Part shown: one piece after another, positions 34,742-45,442 of the stretch
Layout of the letters: each line of letters begins with the position of its first letter
Position numbering within the stretch: the first letter of the stretch is position 1
DNA from: Leptobrachium leishanense
Lineage: Eukaryota; Chordata; Amphibia; Anura; Megophryidae
Length of the DNA: 64,000 bases
Direction of reading: 5' to 3'
NCBI GenBank assembly: GCA_009667805.1
Contig: CM019075.1
Coordinates: 18,535,615-18,599,614 of the forward strand
Translations under genes and position numbers: made by a program
Notes under the pieces: generated by a model
What the model was told of the DNA's origin: nothing
The model's database searches: none
The model's input: the letters and a program-made list of their open reading frames with translations, nothing else

Positions 34742-35051
34742 CAGTGGTTCCCAACCAAGGTCCACAGGACCCTCTAACACAGGGTTTCTCAAACCTGTCC
34801 TCTGGACCCACTGACGGATATCTGAAGCAAAGCACAGGGGATATGATTGACTGCTCAGTGATTTAGAGGATTCAGTCTGCTTTTCCCCAAAGTGATCTGT
34901 AAATCTGGCCTGGTTGAGGGTCCCGAGGACCGGTTTGGGGCGAAACACTGCTCTAAGGATCTCCTTGGGGAAATGCAGACTGTGCTGTGCTTCAGATATC
35001 TGGCAAACCTGACCTGTTGGGGTACTTGAGGACCGTGGCTGGAAACCACTG
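34742..35051. mobile_element. hAT element, CAGTGGTTCCCAACC ends
   Basis: CAGTGGTTCCCAACC at the left and GGCTGGAAACCACTG at the right pair well. The flanks GTGTATAC and GTATTTAC match at 6 of 8. A CAGGGTTTCTCAAACC piece at 34780 suggests a second hAT fragment nested inside. Confidence 0.75.
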
Positions 35052-35473
35052 GTATTTACGGCTGGGCAGCACCTTCCCTGTGGTCTCCCTCTGCTTGAAA
35101 TGGCACAAGGCATTGTGGACAAACATGGCTGATCTGGCAATCCTAGCAGCAGAGCTTTCCTTTACAACCTGAGTGTGCTAAAGTCGCTTTGACGGTCTGA
35201 GTTGTGGATAGGGACGCCGGATCCTCCACATTGTTTACGTAGAACTTGTTGTTGTCGATGGACAACACATGACGAATGCCATCCTGCGGTATGCAGCGTT
35301 CCTGCGCAGCATGGCTTTCAGAGTTGCACTTGACAGGAGAGCTTCAGGGCTTGGCGTACGATATGGATTATTCACTAAGCGCCGGTGTTTGCCTGTGCCG
35401 CAGAGCCAACAAATGCCAGGATTTTACGGAAATGCAAGATCCGAAAAGTGGCAGGAGATGCTTAACAGTAAAG
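35052..35473. other. No gene seen
   Basis: About 420 bases with chance frames on both strands. It ends in CAGTAAAG (35466-35473), the target site of the following MITEs. Confidence 0.4.
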
Positions 35474-35606
35474 CAGGGGGTCAGCAACCTTGGCCCTACA
35501 GATGTTTTGGAACTACGTCTCCCATGCTGCTCAGGTACTGATTAGACTGATCAAGCCTCGTGGGAAAAGCAGTCCCGAAACATCTGGTTAGCCAAGCTGG
35601 CCACTG
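35474..35606. mobile_element. Palindromic hAT MITE, first of a tandem pair
   Basis: CAGGGGGTCAGCAACCTTGG to GCCAAGCTGGCCACTG, flanked by CAGTAAAG on both sides (35466-35473, 35607-35614). It carries AACTACGTCTCCCATGCTGC. Confidence 0.88.
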
Positions 35607-35614
35607 CAGTAAAG

Positions 35615-35753
35615 CAGGAATGCCCAAACTCCAGCCCCCCCCAGATGTTCCTGAACTACAACTCCCAGAAATCTCTGACTGCATTAGATGGATGGAGAAG
35701 CATTGGAGTTGTAGTTCAGGGACATCTGGGGGGTCGGAGTTTGGACATCCCTG
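35615..35753. mobile_element. Palindromic hAT MITE, second of a tandem pair
   Basis: CAGGAATGCCCAAACTCC to GGAGTTTGGACATCCCTG, flanked by CAGTAAAG at 35607-35614 and 35754-35761. It shares its left duplication with the neighbouring MITE. Both arms carry the motif AACTACAACTCCCAGAA or its complement. Confidence 0.9.
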
Positions 35754-35876
35754 CAGTAAAGCATCTCTTGTTGCGTCTTGGATTTTAGTTTGGTGAAATG
35801 TTGGGGTTTCTTGTTGCTGCAACAAAAGGCGATTATCGACACCAGTACAGCCCCTGTAATTGTGTATATATTGACC

Positions 35877-35908
35877 TTGATAAAGGCTCATGTTGGAGCC
35901 GAAACGTC
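35877..35908 (+). ncRNA. Hammerhead-like motif 4 (degenerate)
   Basis: TTGATAA in place of the CTGANGA core, a perfect stem II GGCTC/GAGCC with a 6-nt loop, then GAAACGTC (35901-35908), the standard 3' core and cleavage-site string. Stem I is lost in a T run. Confidence 0.3.
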
Positions 35909-36036
35909 TTTTTTTTTTCCTTTTTTTTTTAATGATTCACCAATAAAGTTTGGATATCTTTTTTTTTACCAAAAAGTCCGTGAGTGCTCCCAAAAACCAT
36001 TTATATATAATTACTGTATCACACACACACACACAC

Positions 36037-36173
36037 CAGGGATGCCCAACCTTGGCTTTCCAGATGATCTGGAACTGCGTCTCCCATGATGCTCTGCCAC
36101 TCAATGAGTCAACAGAGCCTTGTGGGAAATGTATTTCCAAAATATCTGGAGGGCCAAGGTTGAGCACCCATTG
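36037..36173. mobile_element. Palindromic hAT MITE
   Basis: CAGGGATGCCCAACCTTGG at the left and GGCCAAGGTTGAGCACCC at the right, with GTCTCCCATGATGC inside. It inserted after a CA run, so the duplication cannot be judged. Confidence 0.75.
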
Positions 36174-36622
36174 CACTAGGCAAAGTTGTGTTTTTTTTTT
36201 TTTTCCCCTTTTGTGAAAACCCATTTGACTGTAGACAGAGTAAACGGGTCTAAGTATCTGGTTTCTATAACCGTAAATGCGCCAAATCCTAAGTAATTGG
36301 TTATTTTGGCACCAGTGACCCTCGTTAGTCTGACCTTTGGGTATTGCTGATCCCAGTGCAGGTCCTTGAGTTTGTGTATCTCTGTGCTGCAACAAATATT
36401 CTAGAGGCAGTGAAGAGATAATCTGGTTTTCGCAGCGCAGATAAGTCTCTCTCTGGGGTAAGCCCTTCCCTTCCCTACCCTAGGGCTGTGATTACTATCA
36501 GATTTTTTTTTTCCTTTCTTATCTATGACAGACACTTTGGAATTTGTGCAGTTTAAACCCAAAGTTTCACTGGCCGGGGATTTGAAAAAATCTATTTCTA
36601 GAAATTATATATATTATACATA
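36174..36622. other. No gene supported
   Basis: Contains a strong-looking acceptor (T-rich tract, TATCTATGACAG ending at 36529) before a short open stretch. No donor follows and the phase does not fit the candidate gene. Confidence 0.35.
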
Positions 36623-37292
36623 CAGGGGCGTAACTACCAGGGGTGCAGAGGGTGCCACCGCACCCGGGCCCCTGAGTCTGGGGGAGCCCACACTTGCCTG
36701 CCTGGGCCTGGGGGCTTGTGTATATATAATATATATATTCTTTTAAAATTTATTTTATACTTATGTGTGAGTTTTATTACTGTGATACGCTCATACACAC
36801 TGCCCATTACTGTGAGTTTTATTGCTGTTGAGCTCTGTGATACGTTCATACACCCCGTGACCGCACATTACTGTGAGTTTTATTGCTGTGGAGGTCTGTG
36901 ATACGCTCACACACACAGCACATTACTGTGAATTTTATTGCTGTGGAGCTCTGATACGCTCCACACACCGCTCCACACACCGCACATTACTGTGTGTTTT
37001 ATTGCTGTGCAGCTCTGTGATACGCCCATACACACTGCACATTACTGTGAGTTTTATTAATGTGGAAATCTGATACGTTCATACATACCGCACGTTACAT
37101 TAAAAATGGGATGGACTGAAGAGGCCATAGTGTACCTGGAAAAAATGGGACACTGATTGTCTGGAGTCAACATTGTGGACCTGGAGGGGACCAATGCAGG
37201 TTGACAGGAGGGGGATATGTTTTTGCCTAAAGTGGGGGGGCCGTCTTGGTTCCTGCACCTGGGCCCTGAGGTTTCTAGTTACGCCAATACAG
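36623..37292. mobile_element. hAT-like element with 65-bp repeats
   Basis: CAGGGGCGTAACTA at 36623 and TAGTTACGCCAATACAG at the right (to 37292) are imperfect inverted ends of the common hAT pattern. Inside are a CACCCGGGCCCCTGAG block and five units (36765-37095) built on ATTACTGTGAGTTTTATTGC, the same unit as at 7185-7330. The target duplication is unclear. Confidence 0.65.
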
Positions 37293-37320
37293 ACATACAT
37301 TCAAAGAGCTTTTATTAACG

Positions 37321-37520
37321 TTTTTATTTATATATTTATAAAGGATTTTACCGGTAAGGATACATTGCGATTTCTCTCGTTTTCAGTATGTCCTGGGTTC
37401 AAGAACATTGAATTGTTACAGTATTTACATAAATACAAAGTAATAAAATGCAAGATATTAAAAACAAAACACAAATATAAAGATTAACCCAGAAAATAAA
37501 TATACAAAATAGAACATGAG
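37321..37520 (-). mobile_element. L2-like LINE 3' end, truncated
   Basis: Minus-strand copy of the 3'UTR at 42895-43078: ATAAAGGATTTTACCGGTAA, CAGTATGTCCTGGGTTCAAG, AACATTGAATTGTTACAG and AAAGTAATAAAATGCAAGA in matching order. It has an A/T-rich tail and no coding part. Confidence 0.85.
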
Positions 37521-38164
37521 TTTTATCCACAATAAATATCTATTGCACAAAAATAAATAAGAACCTTTTTAATACTGAAAATATTTAAATATATGAGGGT
37601 TTAGTGACACCGAAGCAGGGAAAAAAGTGGGCAAAGTCAAGGCAAGGACCAGCTAAGGAAAGGAGCCAGTAGACTGTCGTCTGCAATTTTGTCAATATTA
37701 TATGTTTTTACACTTTCTAGTTTAAAAGCATTTCTTTAAACTCTCCTCCTTCCTAGCGCCTGGGTCTCCCTCGGTGTCTACCTCTCTGACAGGTCTGTTT
37801 CTTCCCCGGAGCTGACGTGGTCTGTAGGCTTGAGTGGCTGAGTGCACGCTTGAATGTTTTGTCGATCCGGTGCCTCTCGGTGCAAACACCTTGCTGAATA
37901 GCCAGTGCCTCTCAATGTACAGCACTGTGTGTTATTTTCCCAGTCTCTGGATGGCTGTCCAGCGCAAGCTGATGGAAAGCCTCCGGACAGGTAAAAGTCC
38001 ACCACTTTGGAAGACGGTCACAGCCTGGTGGGGCTCACACCTTTAGAGTAGGATAGTTGATCCAGGGGCTTGTAGGACACTTGTTTAGGGGGACGGATCG
38101 CAACTGGCGATGTGTCTTCTTGCTTCAAACTAATTCTCCATACTTGATAGAAAACTAAAGGGGT
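37521..38164. other. No gene seen
   Basis: A/T-rich to 37740, then ordinary DNA with chance frames. Confidence 0.4.
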
Positions 38165-38166
38165 TA

Positions 38167-38717
38167 CCTGTAGATACTCGAGTATACCGCTAGATTTTGG
38201 TGACAAAAATTTACCTTAAAATTGGAGGGGTCGCGTTACATTCGAGACATCTGCATTGTGTGTGAAAGAAAAAACTTGCCTTGCTCTGGAACCCAAGTCT
38301 CCCGGAAGTTCTGGTAGTCTCGCTGAAGTGAATGCGGGCTCCCTGATGCTTGCAAACACTTCAGGAACTCCTGGATTCGGGAGAGGTGGGATCCATCACG
38401 GCTAGAGGGCATGCTCGGTTTAAGCCAATCATTCACCTCGCTCGCCTCCGCTGGCCATCTAATCGCTAGTAAAGAAGACTGGTCGCCGGCGGCTTCATAC
38501 TTAGTAACAATTGCAATCATTCTAGAGCAGAGCACCCTGGCCTGAGGGGGAGCCTGACTGTGTTAAGAGAACCTGGAAGGATTTTAATTATTTACCGGTA
38601 AGGTAAAATATTGTTCCTCGCGTTATATTCGAGTCTTGAGTATTCTCTCATTTCCATAATAAATCTCTATCCATTGCGTTATATTCGGGTCGCGTTATAC
38701 TATTTGAGTATCTACGG
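38167..38717. mobile_element. TA-flanked MITE, TAGATACTC ends
   Basis: CCTGTAGATACTCGAGTATA at the left and ATTTGAGTATCTACGG at the right, with TA on both sides (38165-38166, 38718-38719). GGTCGCGTTA motifs recur inside near both ends. The TA target suggests a Tc1/mariner-type origin. Confidence 0.75.
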
Positions 38718-38719
38718 TA

Positions 38720-39796
38720 TACTGTAAGGGGCGAACTTGCCGCCGAATTGGACCATACAGGGCGTTTTATCGTACAGTGCCATTTTTGGGCCGTACGTCT
38801 ATTCATAAGCTGTGAAATCTCCAAACATTTGGCGAATTGACTCCTAAATACTGTGCAGTTCGCCTTAACGAGGCCGATACCGGAAGTGGCGCAGCTCACC
38901 AACGCGATTATCGGCTCCTAGTGTTCATAGGACTCTGTGCATCCTGGCCGTGAGCGTTCACTCTCTCGCGAGATCGTTTAGCACCGTGGATGAATCGCAG
39001 AGGGAGATTAGGAACTAATTGTTTCTAGTGTTGCTTTGTTGCCGGCGAGAGGAACTGACAGATCGTGCCTCCCTCTCCAACGCGAGATGAGAGGCGAGTA
39101 TGGGATTTAGTGGGGAGGGGTCAGATCGTGTTATGTGATTTGGCAAATGCAGAAGCACTTAACACCAGCTTCGAGGAGACGTTATTTCCAGGGGTCAAGT
39201 CCTGGAGAAACGGGTGGGAACTCAGTCCCTCCTCTATGTTTTGCAGAGGTAACTGAGTTCCCATTGGTCCCACAGACTGCAAAGGTTTTATACAGGTGTT
39301 CTGTTCTATCTTTTCCTGTTAAGCCACAATAAATCTAGATTTTATCATATATTTTTACACATATATACATAAATATATCAGATGTGTGGGATACTAGTGG
39401 GCTGAGAGCAAGGCTCTCGCAGAGCAGTGCATTGCAGGGAAGGTGAGGGGGAGAGCTTTGATCAGAGTTCGTGCTGTATGTTGTACCGGAGGTACCCGCA
39501 GAGATGGATCCTGCTTCTTCCGCTGGCATTTAACCCCCTCCTTCCTGTTTGTGTCACATAAATGTGGTTGAACTAACAGTTTATGTGTCAAAGTTCTGTT
39601 GGACCTTCTTCATCCAAACGTTACTTTGCGTTATTGTGTCATATTCTACCTATTCACTCCTGGCAACGTGTTACACTGTAGTTCTAATATTTGTCTGTAT
39701 GGAGATTTCATGGCTGTGTGCTAGATTTTACACACCTGTTCGCAAATCTGGCCATTATATCTAGTTTGCATCTTAAAACCTCAACAACTGCCCCTC
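38720..39796. other. No gene seen; eroded repeats
   Basis: Includes GGCGAACT and CGTACAGTG pieces like those near 9750, and CCAGGGGTCAAGTCCTGGAG (39189), which recurs at 54399. Confidence 0.4.
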
Positions 39797-39854
39797 TGTA
39801 ATCCATGACGCGTTTCGCCCAATACACTGTACTATTGCGCACTTATAGATTACA
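39797..39854 (-). ncRNA. Hammerhead-like motif 5 (long stem I)
   Basis: Minus strand: TGTAATCTAT (39845-39854) pairs over 10 bp with ATGGATTACA (39797-39806) as stem I. CAATA/TATTG (39833-39837 and 39820-39824) forms stem II. GAAACGCGTC (39807-39816) is the ideal 3' core, minimal stem III and cleavage site. The CTGANGA core is missing (AAGTGCG instead), so the ribozyme is dead but the architecture is kept. Confidence 0.4.
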
Positions 39855-39907
39855 ACCAGGATACTGTGTTGATGGGGTTATACGTGCTCTCTCTGTATCC
39901 TCTAGAG

Positions 39908-40043
39908 CAGTGATGGTGAACCTTGGCACCCCGGATGTTTCTGAACTACATGTCCCATGATGCTCAGTCAGTCTTAAAGCTAGCGGAGAAACATGGGACA
40001 CGTAGTTCAGAAACATCTAGGGTGCCAAGGTTCACCATCACTG
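39908..40043. mobile_element. Palindromic hAT MITE
   Basis: CAGTGATGGTGAACCTTGGC and GCCAAGGTTCACCATCACTG are exact inverted repeats. The flanks are CTCTAGAG and CTCCTAGA, close but shifted by one base. Confidence 0.85.
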
Positions 40044-40075
40044 CTCCTAGATTGTACGTTCCCTTGGGTATAGGG

Positions 40076-40226
40076 CAGGGGTGGGCAATTGTTTTGGCTC
40101 GGGGGCCACTTTCTGGGAGCGGAGGTTAGCGGGGGGCTGCACTTGCCCCCAGAACTAATTATAACCAGACACATGCCCCCAGAATTAGTTATATGTGGCC
40201 CGCGGGCCGCAATTTGCCCACTCCTG
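40076..40226. mobile_element. hAT MITE, perfect TSD
   Basis: CAGGGGTGGGCAATTG to AATTTGCCCACTCCTG, 151 bp, flanked by GTATAGGG on both sides (40068-40075, 40227-40234). Confidence 0.9.
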
Positions 40227-40637
40227 GTATAGGGTCATCTACTGTATCAAGTTATGTCCGAATGTATTTTTTTTGTGTTTACCCTTGTTTCCTTGACTTT
40301 ATACCAGATCCAGCAGCAGAAGAATTTGCCCTCGCTCTAAAAATAAAGTGCTATAATAATATCTGCCCGCCTTCATTTACAGTAATTCAGTTCATCTGAC
40401 TGTCTTCTAAACTTGGATTATCCTGCAAAAATCTGTGGTGGAAAGGCTCGCTTGGTTCCTGAGCTTTCTTACCGGATTCCAAGTTTGCCATGTATGTGCC
40501 GAGCGCGCTTTTGTAGCTTTTTGCCCTTTTGTAGCTTTTTTGGACTTGCTGAAAAGCCTGATCTAATGATTTGGGTTTTTTTCTTCCCCCTTGAGCCAGA
40601 CGTGCTTCTCGTTTTTATTCCCACAACCTACAAAATT
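40227..40637. other. No gene seen
   Basis: About 400 bases of ordinary DNA with chance frames. Confidence 0.4.
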
Positions 40638-40805
40638 TAAAGGGATACTCTAGCCACCGCAACCTCTTAACCAGGGGGTAGTCAGCAACCTGGGCCATCC
40701 AGATGTTTTGATACTACATTTCCCTAGATGCTCAGCCACTCGTTAGTTTGACTGAGCATCAAGGGAGATGTAGTTCCAAAACGTCTGAAGGTTGCAGGTT
40801 CAAAT
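40638..40805. mobile_element. TTAA MITE fragment joined to hAT MITE
   Basis: TTTAAAGGGATACTCTAGCC copies the start of the 26866 element, but only about 35 bases remain. From 40672 CAGGGGGTAGTCAGCAACC starts a palindromic hAT MITE (ACTACATTTCCCTAGATGC; GGGAGATGTAGTTCC) whose right end is eroded near 40800. Confidence 0.65.
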
Positions 40806-41049
40806 AGTCAGGTGTGATGAGTATCTCCCTTCACTGCACACACATCACCCATCGGGCTGTCCATGGCCACTGTGATAGAATTTCAAATCCGTGGTCTCCC
40901 CTATATCCTGAAGGCTAACTCACAGCCGTTGCTGGACAGCCTTCTTGGTGTTGGGTCACTGAGAGCAGAATTTGTATCTCTCGACATCTCCGAGATACCT
41001 ATCTCCATGCTGCAGCTTGATGTGAATGCTAGTCGCGCATGGTGTTTAA

Positions 41050-41471
41050 GGCTAGGGTCAGACGAACGTATTTTTCGCGTTGTCTGTGGAAAAGTGCGTT
41101 CGAACGAATGGACGTATTTTTTCACGGAACAGCGATAGCGGTCATACGATGCGCATTTTCGTCCGTGATTTCGTACGGATCATCAATGAAACCCTTTTTG
41201 CGTCTGGCGTTATGTTGGCCGGACATTAGCAGCGTCTGACGTCTCCTAATCACGCACACACCGCTAGCGGACGCAGCGCACTCTGTACGTCAGTACTAGC
41301 GGTATCACGTTCTAGAAAAATTGCGTTTGTTTGCCGCTTGCTTTGCGCGGCCGCACTTTCGTGCGGCCGTACTTCGTATATTGCCCGTCATTGGCCGACA
41401 TTTGCTGCCACTACGGCCGTGATAAAGTGCGGCTGCAGGTGCGTTCGCACTGCGTTCGTCTGACACTAGTC
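41050..41471. mobile_element. CpG-rich Harbinger-type MITE, copy D
   Basis: GGCTAGGGTCAGACGAACGT to GTTCGTCTGACACTAGTC, between TAA duplications (41047-41049, 41472-41474). It is more diverged than copies A-C but has the same internal order (TTTTTCACGGAA, CGTACGGAT, GGACATTAGCAGCGTCTGAC). Confidence 0.85.
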
Positions 41472-41493
41472 TAAGAGCTTTTCTGGGAAGCTA

Positions 41494-41745
41494 CCGCCCT
41501 ACTTGTATAGGCTGCTTCCCCCAGCAGTTCCCTCATCCTATAACCTCAGATCCAGGACCTGCAACTTACTTGCAATACCACAATACAAAAAGACAGTGGC
41601 TCGATCCTCCTTTTCCTATCGAGCACCACAAATATGGAATAACCTCCCAGACGCCATCAAATCTTCCCCCAGTCTAAAGTCACTTAAAAACTCCCTATTA
41701 ACATACCTCAGTACAGAATGCACCTGTAAACATGTAACACAGTGA
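41494..41745 (+). pseudogene. L2-like ORF2 C-terminus
   Basis: Reads YNLRSRTCNLLAIPQYKKT, ARSSFSYRAPQIWNNLPDAI and SLKSLKNSLLTYLS, the standard C-terminal block of L2/CR1-type reverse transcriptases. It ends TECTCKHVTQ and a TGA. The last codons and the stop form the first unit of the following array. Everything upstream of this block is missing. Confidence 0.85.
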
Positions 41746-42905
41746 CTATATGCAGAATGCACCTGTAAACATGTAACATACAGGGTTATTCAGAGAGCGT
41801 GGAAAGCAGGAGAATGACTGGAGAATGAAAAATTCTAGGTCAAAATATCCGATTTGGAAAGTGAGATGAAAGAGAGAATTTTTCTGGTTTGGCTATTTTG
41901 ATATAGAAGTTTTCATTCTCCAGTCATTCTCCTGCTTTCCACGCTCTCTGAATAACCCTGATAGTGACAATATACAGAATGCACCTGTAAACATGTAACA
42001 CAGTGACTATATACAGAATGCACCTGTAAACATGTAACACAGTGACTATATACAGAATGCACCTGTAAACATGTAACACAGTGACTATATACAGAATGCA
42101 CCTGTAAACATGTAACACAGTGACTATATACAGAATGCACCTGTAAACATGTAACACAGTGACTATATACAGAATGCACCTGTAAACATGTAACACAGTG
42201 ACTATATACAGAATGCACCTGTAAACATGTAACACAGTGACTATATACAGAATGCACCTGTAAACATGTAACACAGTGACTATATACAGAATGCACCTGT
42301 AAACATGTAACACAGTGACTATATACAGAATGCACCTGTAAACATGTAACACAGTGACTATATACAGAATGCACCTGTAAACATGTAACACAGTGACTAT
42401 ATGCAGGATGCACCTGTAAACATGTAACACAGTGACTATATACAGAATGCACCTGTAAACATGTAACACAGTGACTATATACAGAATGCGCCTGTAAACA
42501 TGTAACACAGTGACTATATACAGAATGCACCTGTAAACATGTAACACAGTGACTATATACAGAATGCGCCTGTAAACATGTAACACAGTGACTATATACA
42601 GAATGCACCTGTAAACATGTAACACAGTGACTATATACAGAATGCACCTGTAAACATGTAACACAGTGACTATATACAGAATGCACCTGTAAACATGTAA
42701 CACAGTGACTATATGCAGGATGCACCTGTAAACATGTAACACAGTGACTATATACAGAATGCACCTGTAAACATGTAACACAGTGACTATATACAGAATG
42801 CACCTGTAAACATGTAACACAGTGACTATATGCAGGATGCACCTGTAAACATGTAACACAGTGACTATATACAGGATGCACCTGTTAACATGTAACATAG
42901 TGAAT
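41718..42905. repeat. 39-bp minisatellite, about 26 units
   Basis: Units contain GAATGCACCTGTAAACATGT and CACAGTGACTATATACA. The first unit is the end of the LINE reading frame, including its TGA. 39 is a multiple of 3, so both strands can carry long open frames; the minus strand shows more than 320 codons of a 13-residue repeat (VYSHCVTCLQVHS). That is a by-product, not a gene. Variants ATGCAGGATGC and GAATGCGCC recur at intervals. Confidence 0.97.
41781..41960. mobile_element. Mariner-type MITE, copy 2, inside the array
   Basis: CAGGGTTATTCAGAGAGCG to CGCTCTCTGAATAACCCTG, a 180-bp near-palindrome flanked by ATA on both sides. It splits the second unit of the 39-bp array. The arms pair over about 50 bases. 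Confidence 0.92.
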
Positions 42906-43099
42906 ATATTTATTTTCTGTTAATCTGTATATTTGTGCAATTTCTTTTTAATATTTTGCATTTTATTACTTTGTATTTCTGTAACTGTAACAATTCAATG
43001 TTCTTGAACCCAGGACATACTTGAAAACGAGAGAAATCTCAATGTATCCTTCCTGGTAAAATCCTTTAGAAATAAATGCATGGGTAGACTGTACAAAGC

Positions 43100-44338
43100 T
43101 ACTTCCTGCAGCAGCTGCTGGCTGTTAGAAGATTGCTGAGGGAGGTAGTGGTGCAGCAATAACTCTTTTTTTTTTTTCTTTGTTTGCATTGCAAGTAAAA
43201 TGGAAAAATAAAATTAGGTTTTTAGCTCTTGTTTCCATTTTGTGGATATTTCCCATGATGCAGCATTTGCCATTTACTTTGTGGCTGCGCTTTATCTCAT
43301 ACATGATTTAGTTAATGAGGTGGAGGAGGGAACGTGTAGATAAGGTGGCAGGAGGTCTGTTGTTCTCTAGGCTACTCCAGAGAAGAGATGGCAGCTGAAT
43401 GACATATGACACGGAGCTTAGAATCTGTTCAGAAGTTTTACTTTACTGCTGTAGTTAATCTTCTACAGCAGGGCTCAAAATTTCAAGTCCCAAGCTACTA
43501 ACCAGGCCATAAGAGTTACTCGCCACCAGTTGCTCCACCTAACCCCTACCCAGCCTTTAACTCTGCCCCTAAACACACACCCTTACATTATCTTATGCAA
43601 TTACACTGTTAAAAGGTTTTATTTAGAATAAAGTTACTAAAATAACATTAATACCCAGTCATCAGACCCAAGATACATGTATACCCGGTCATTAGAGCCC
43701 AGTGCGAGCAGAACGAGAATGCCGGGAAGCTCCTCTCCATCCCCCTGCCAGTGACCGAGACAAGCTGGGTCAGGTTAGGGAGCTGATCCCTGCCACTGTG
43801 CAGCCTGGGGAAGGGGGAGGGCTGCACGGTGGCACCGCTGGAATACGCACCACAAAATAATACATTTTGCTGCACGTGTGTGCATTTCCACTCGCCCTCA
43901 CTTAATTTCCACTCGCCAAATGCGAGTAGGCGAGTGGAAATTTTGAGCCCTGTTCTACAGTATTTAACAGTCAGTGGACTGTAGGAGGGAATGTTTAGAT
44001 AAGGAGGCGGGTCTATTGTGTTGCTGAAATAAGAGATGGCAGCTGAATGAGATAAAACAGGCAGCTTAAAAGACGTCTAATCTACCCCGGTGATGTCCTT
44101 TGAATACATCCCACACAATACTATGAGGTGAGTCGGGGACTGACCAATTCACTCCATTCTATGGCCAAAGCCACACAGTGAGGAGCAAGTGATGGAAAGA
44201 TACAGCACAAAATATCACACAATGGATGCACCCAGTGACACATATAGAGAAAAATATTTTATTAACTAAACATACAAGAGAAAAACAAAGCACATGAAAT
44301 ATACATTTTAATTTTTTTTAGCGGTAGTGTCCCTTTAA
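43100..44338. mobile_element. TTAA element I, interrupted by a hAT
   Basis: Shares a long, diverged order of motifs with element II at 44616: TGCATTGCAAGTAAAATGG, CACACAATGGATGCACCCAG, TGACACATATAGAG, AACTAAACATACAAGAG. It ends in GGTAGTGTCCCTTTAA (TTAA 44335-44338). A hAT inserted at 43469-43952. The left end is not defined. Confidence 0.6.
43469..43952. mobile_element. hAT element, perfect TSD
   Basis: CAGGGCTCAAAATTTCAAG to GTGGAAATTTTGAGCCCTG, 484 bp, flanked by TTCTACAG (43461-43468, 43953-43960). CACTCGCC and GGCGAGTG blocks near the right end also pair. No transposase. Confidence 0.92.
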
Positions 44339-44615
44339 GGGTTCATTCTCTGTGTGACAGACCATGCCATGCGTTTTATCAGGGTTACTGTTCATGACAG
44401 GCCGGTTATATTATGTTCTGTTCTGTTTAGCTTATCAAATGGAATGTTAGAGCAGACGTCAGTCCGTTGTTTGAATTTTTTCCCCCCTACATTTTAGAAC
44501 CTTTTAATTTGTTTCTTTTACTTTCTTTCTTTTTCTATTTCATTGCCAAAGAGAGGGGGATAAATTATTAACCCTTTCCTGACCCTTCACATTTTTCTAC
44601 CCAAGGTAGGAGAAG

Positions 44616-45285
44616 TTAAAGGGACATTACCGCTAACATAAGCTGTAACTAGATTACTTGTGCATTACAAGCAAAACCACCTTTATAAAACACAATATAA
44701 AACACTTGCTGCTGTTTCTCTTTCTTTTCGTTGAAGTAATTGCATGTAAAAGGAAAAATTAAGTTAGGTTTATATCCCCTCTTTCTATTTTTGTGGATTT
44801 CTCCCTTGATGCAACGTTTCATATGACAGCAGTGGTATATGATTAAACAGTAGGGTAATGGGGTGGATGAGAGAATAATAGTCAAGGCTGCAGGAGATCT
44901 ATTGTGTTGTTTATGCTACCCGAGATAAGAGCAGCTGCATAAGATCTGATAATGGACTGATTTACCCCCCATTGTGATGTCCTTTGCATACCTTCCACAC
45001 ACTGCAATCCTTGCGAGTCAAACATTTGAGATCTGACCTATAGATCCGACTCCATTCTGTGCCCACTGCCCCACAATGAGGGAGGGGCAAGTGATGTAAA
45101 GATACGGCGGAGGTGGGGGTTTACAACACAAAAAATCACACAATGGATGCGCCCAGTGACACATATAGAGTAAAATATTTTCTTAACTAAACATACAAGA
45201 GAAAAACAAAACACATGTAAGATATCAGCAACATGAAATAAACACAATAAGGACATTTCATTTTTTGGTGGTAGTGGCCCTTTAA
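44616..45285. mobile_element. TTAA element II, 670 bp
   Basis: TTAAAGGGACATTACCGCTAA at the left and GGTGGTAGTGGCCCTTTAA at the right, TTAA at both borders. Content parallels element I. Such TTAA-bounded, noncoding elements fit piggyBac-type MITEs. Confidence 0.75.
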
Positions 45286-45305
45286 ATGTCGTCTTTATTC
45301 TACAG

Positions 45306-45442
45306 CGGGGGTCAGCAACCTTGGGCCCTCCAGATGTTTTGAAATTACATTTCCCATGAGGTTCAGCCAAGTTAATGATTGGCTGATCGTCGTAGGAGAT
45401 GTAGTTCCAAGACATCTGGAGGACCACGGTTGCTGAGCCCTG
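45306..45442. mobile_element. Palindromic hAT MITE
   Basis: CGGGGGTCAGCAACCTTGGG to GGTTGCTGAGCCCTG. The flanks TTCTACAG (45298-45305) and TTCTAGGG (45443-45450) match at 6 of 8. Confidence 0.82.

Larger units (their letters stand above)
41475..43078 (+). mobile_element. L2-like LINE 3' part with 39-bp array
   Basis: Plus-strand LINE, 5'-truncated. It begins in the C-terminal end of ORF2 (to 41745), passes through a 39-bp tandem array interrupted by a MITE, and ends in the 3'UTR CAATGTATCCTTCCTGGTAA and AAATAAATG at 43078. Three further copies of this tail are in the window (8882, 32580, 37321). Confidence 0.85.

Noticed and set aside
36525..36620. Exon-like stretch after a strong acceptor (LEFVQFKPKVSLAGD)
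   Set aside because: No donor follows, and in the phase needed after the 33952 exon it meets a stop.
41913..42898. Minus-strand open frames of more than 320 codons
   Set aside because: They are 13-residue repeats produced by the 39-bp array in a LINE end.
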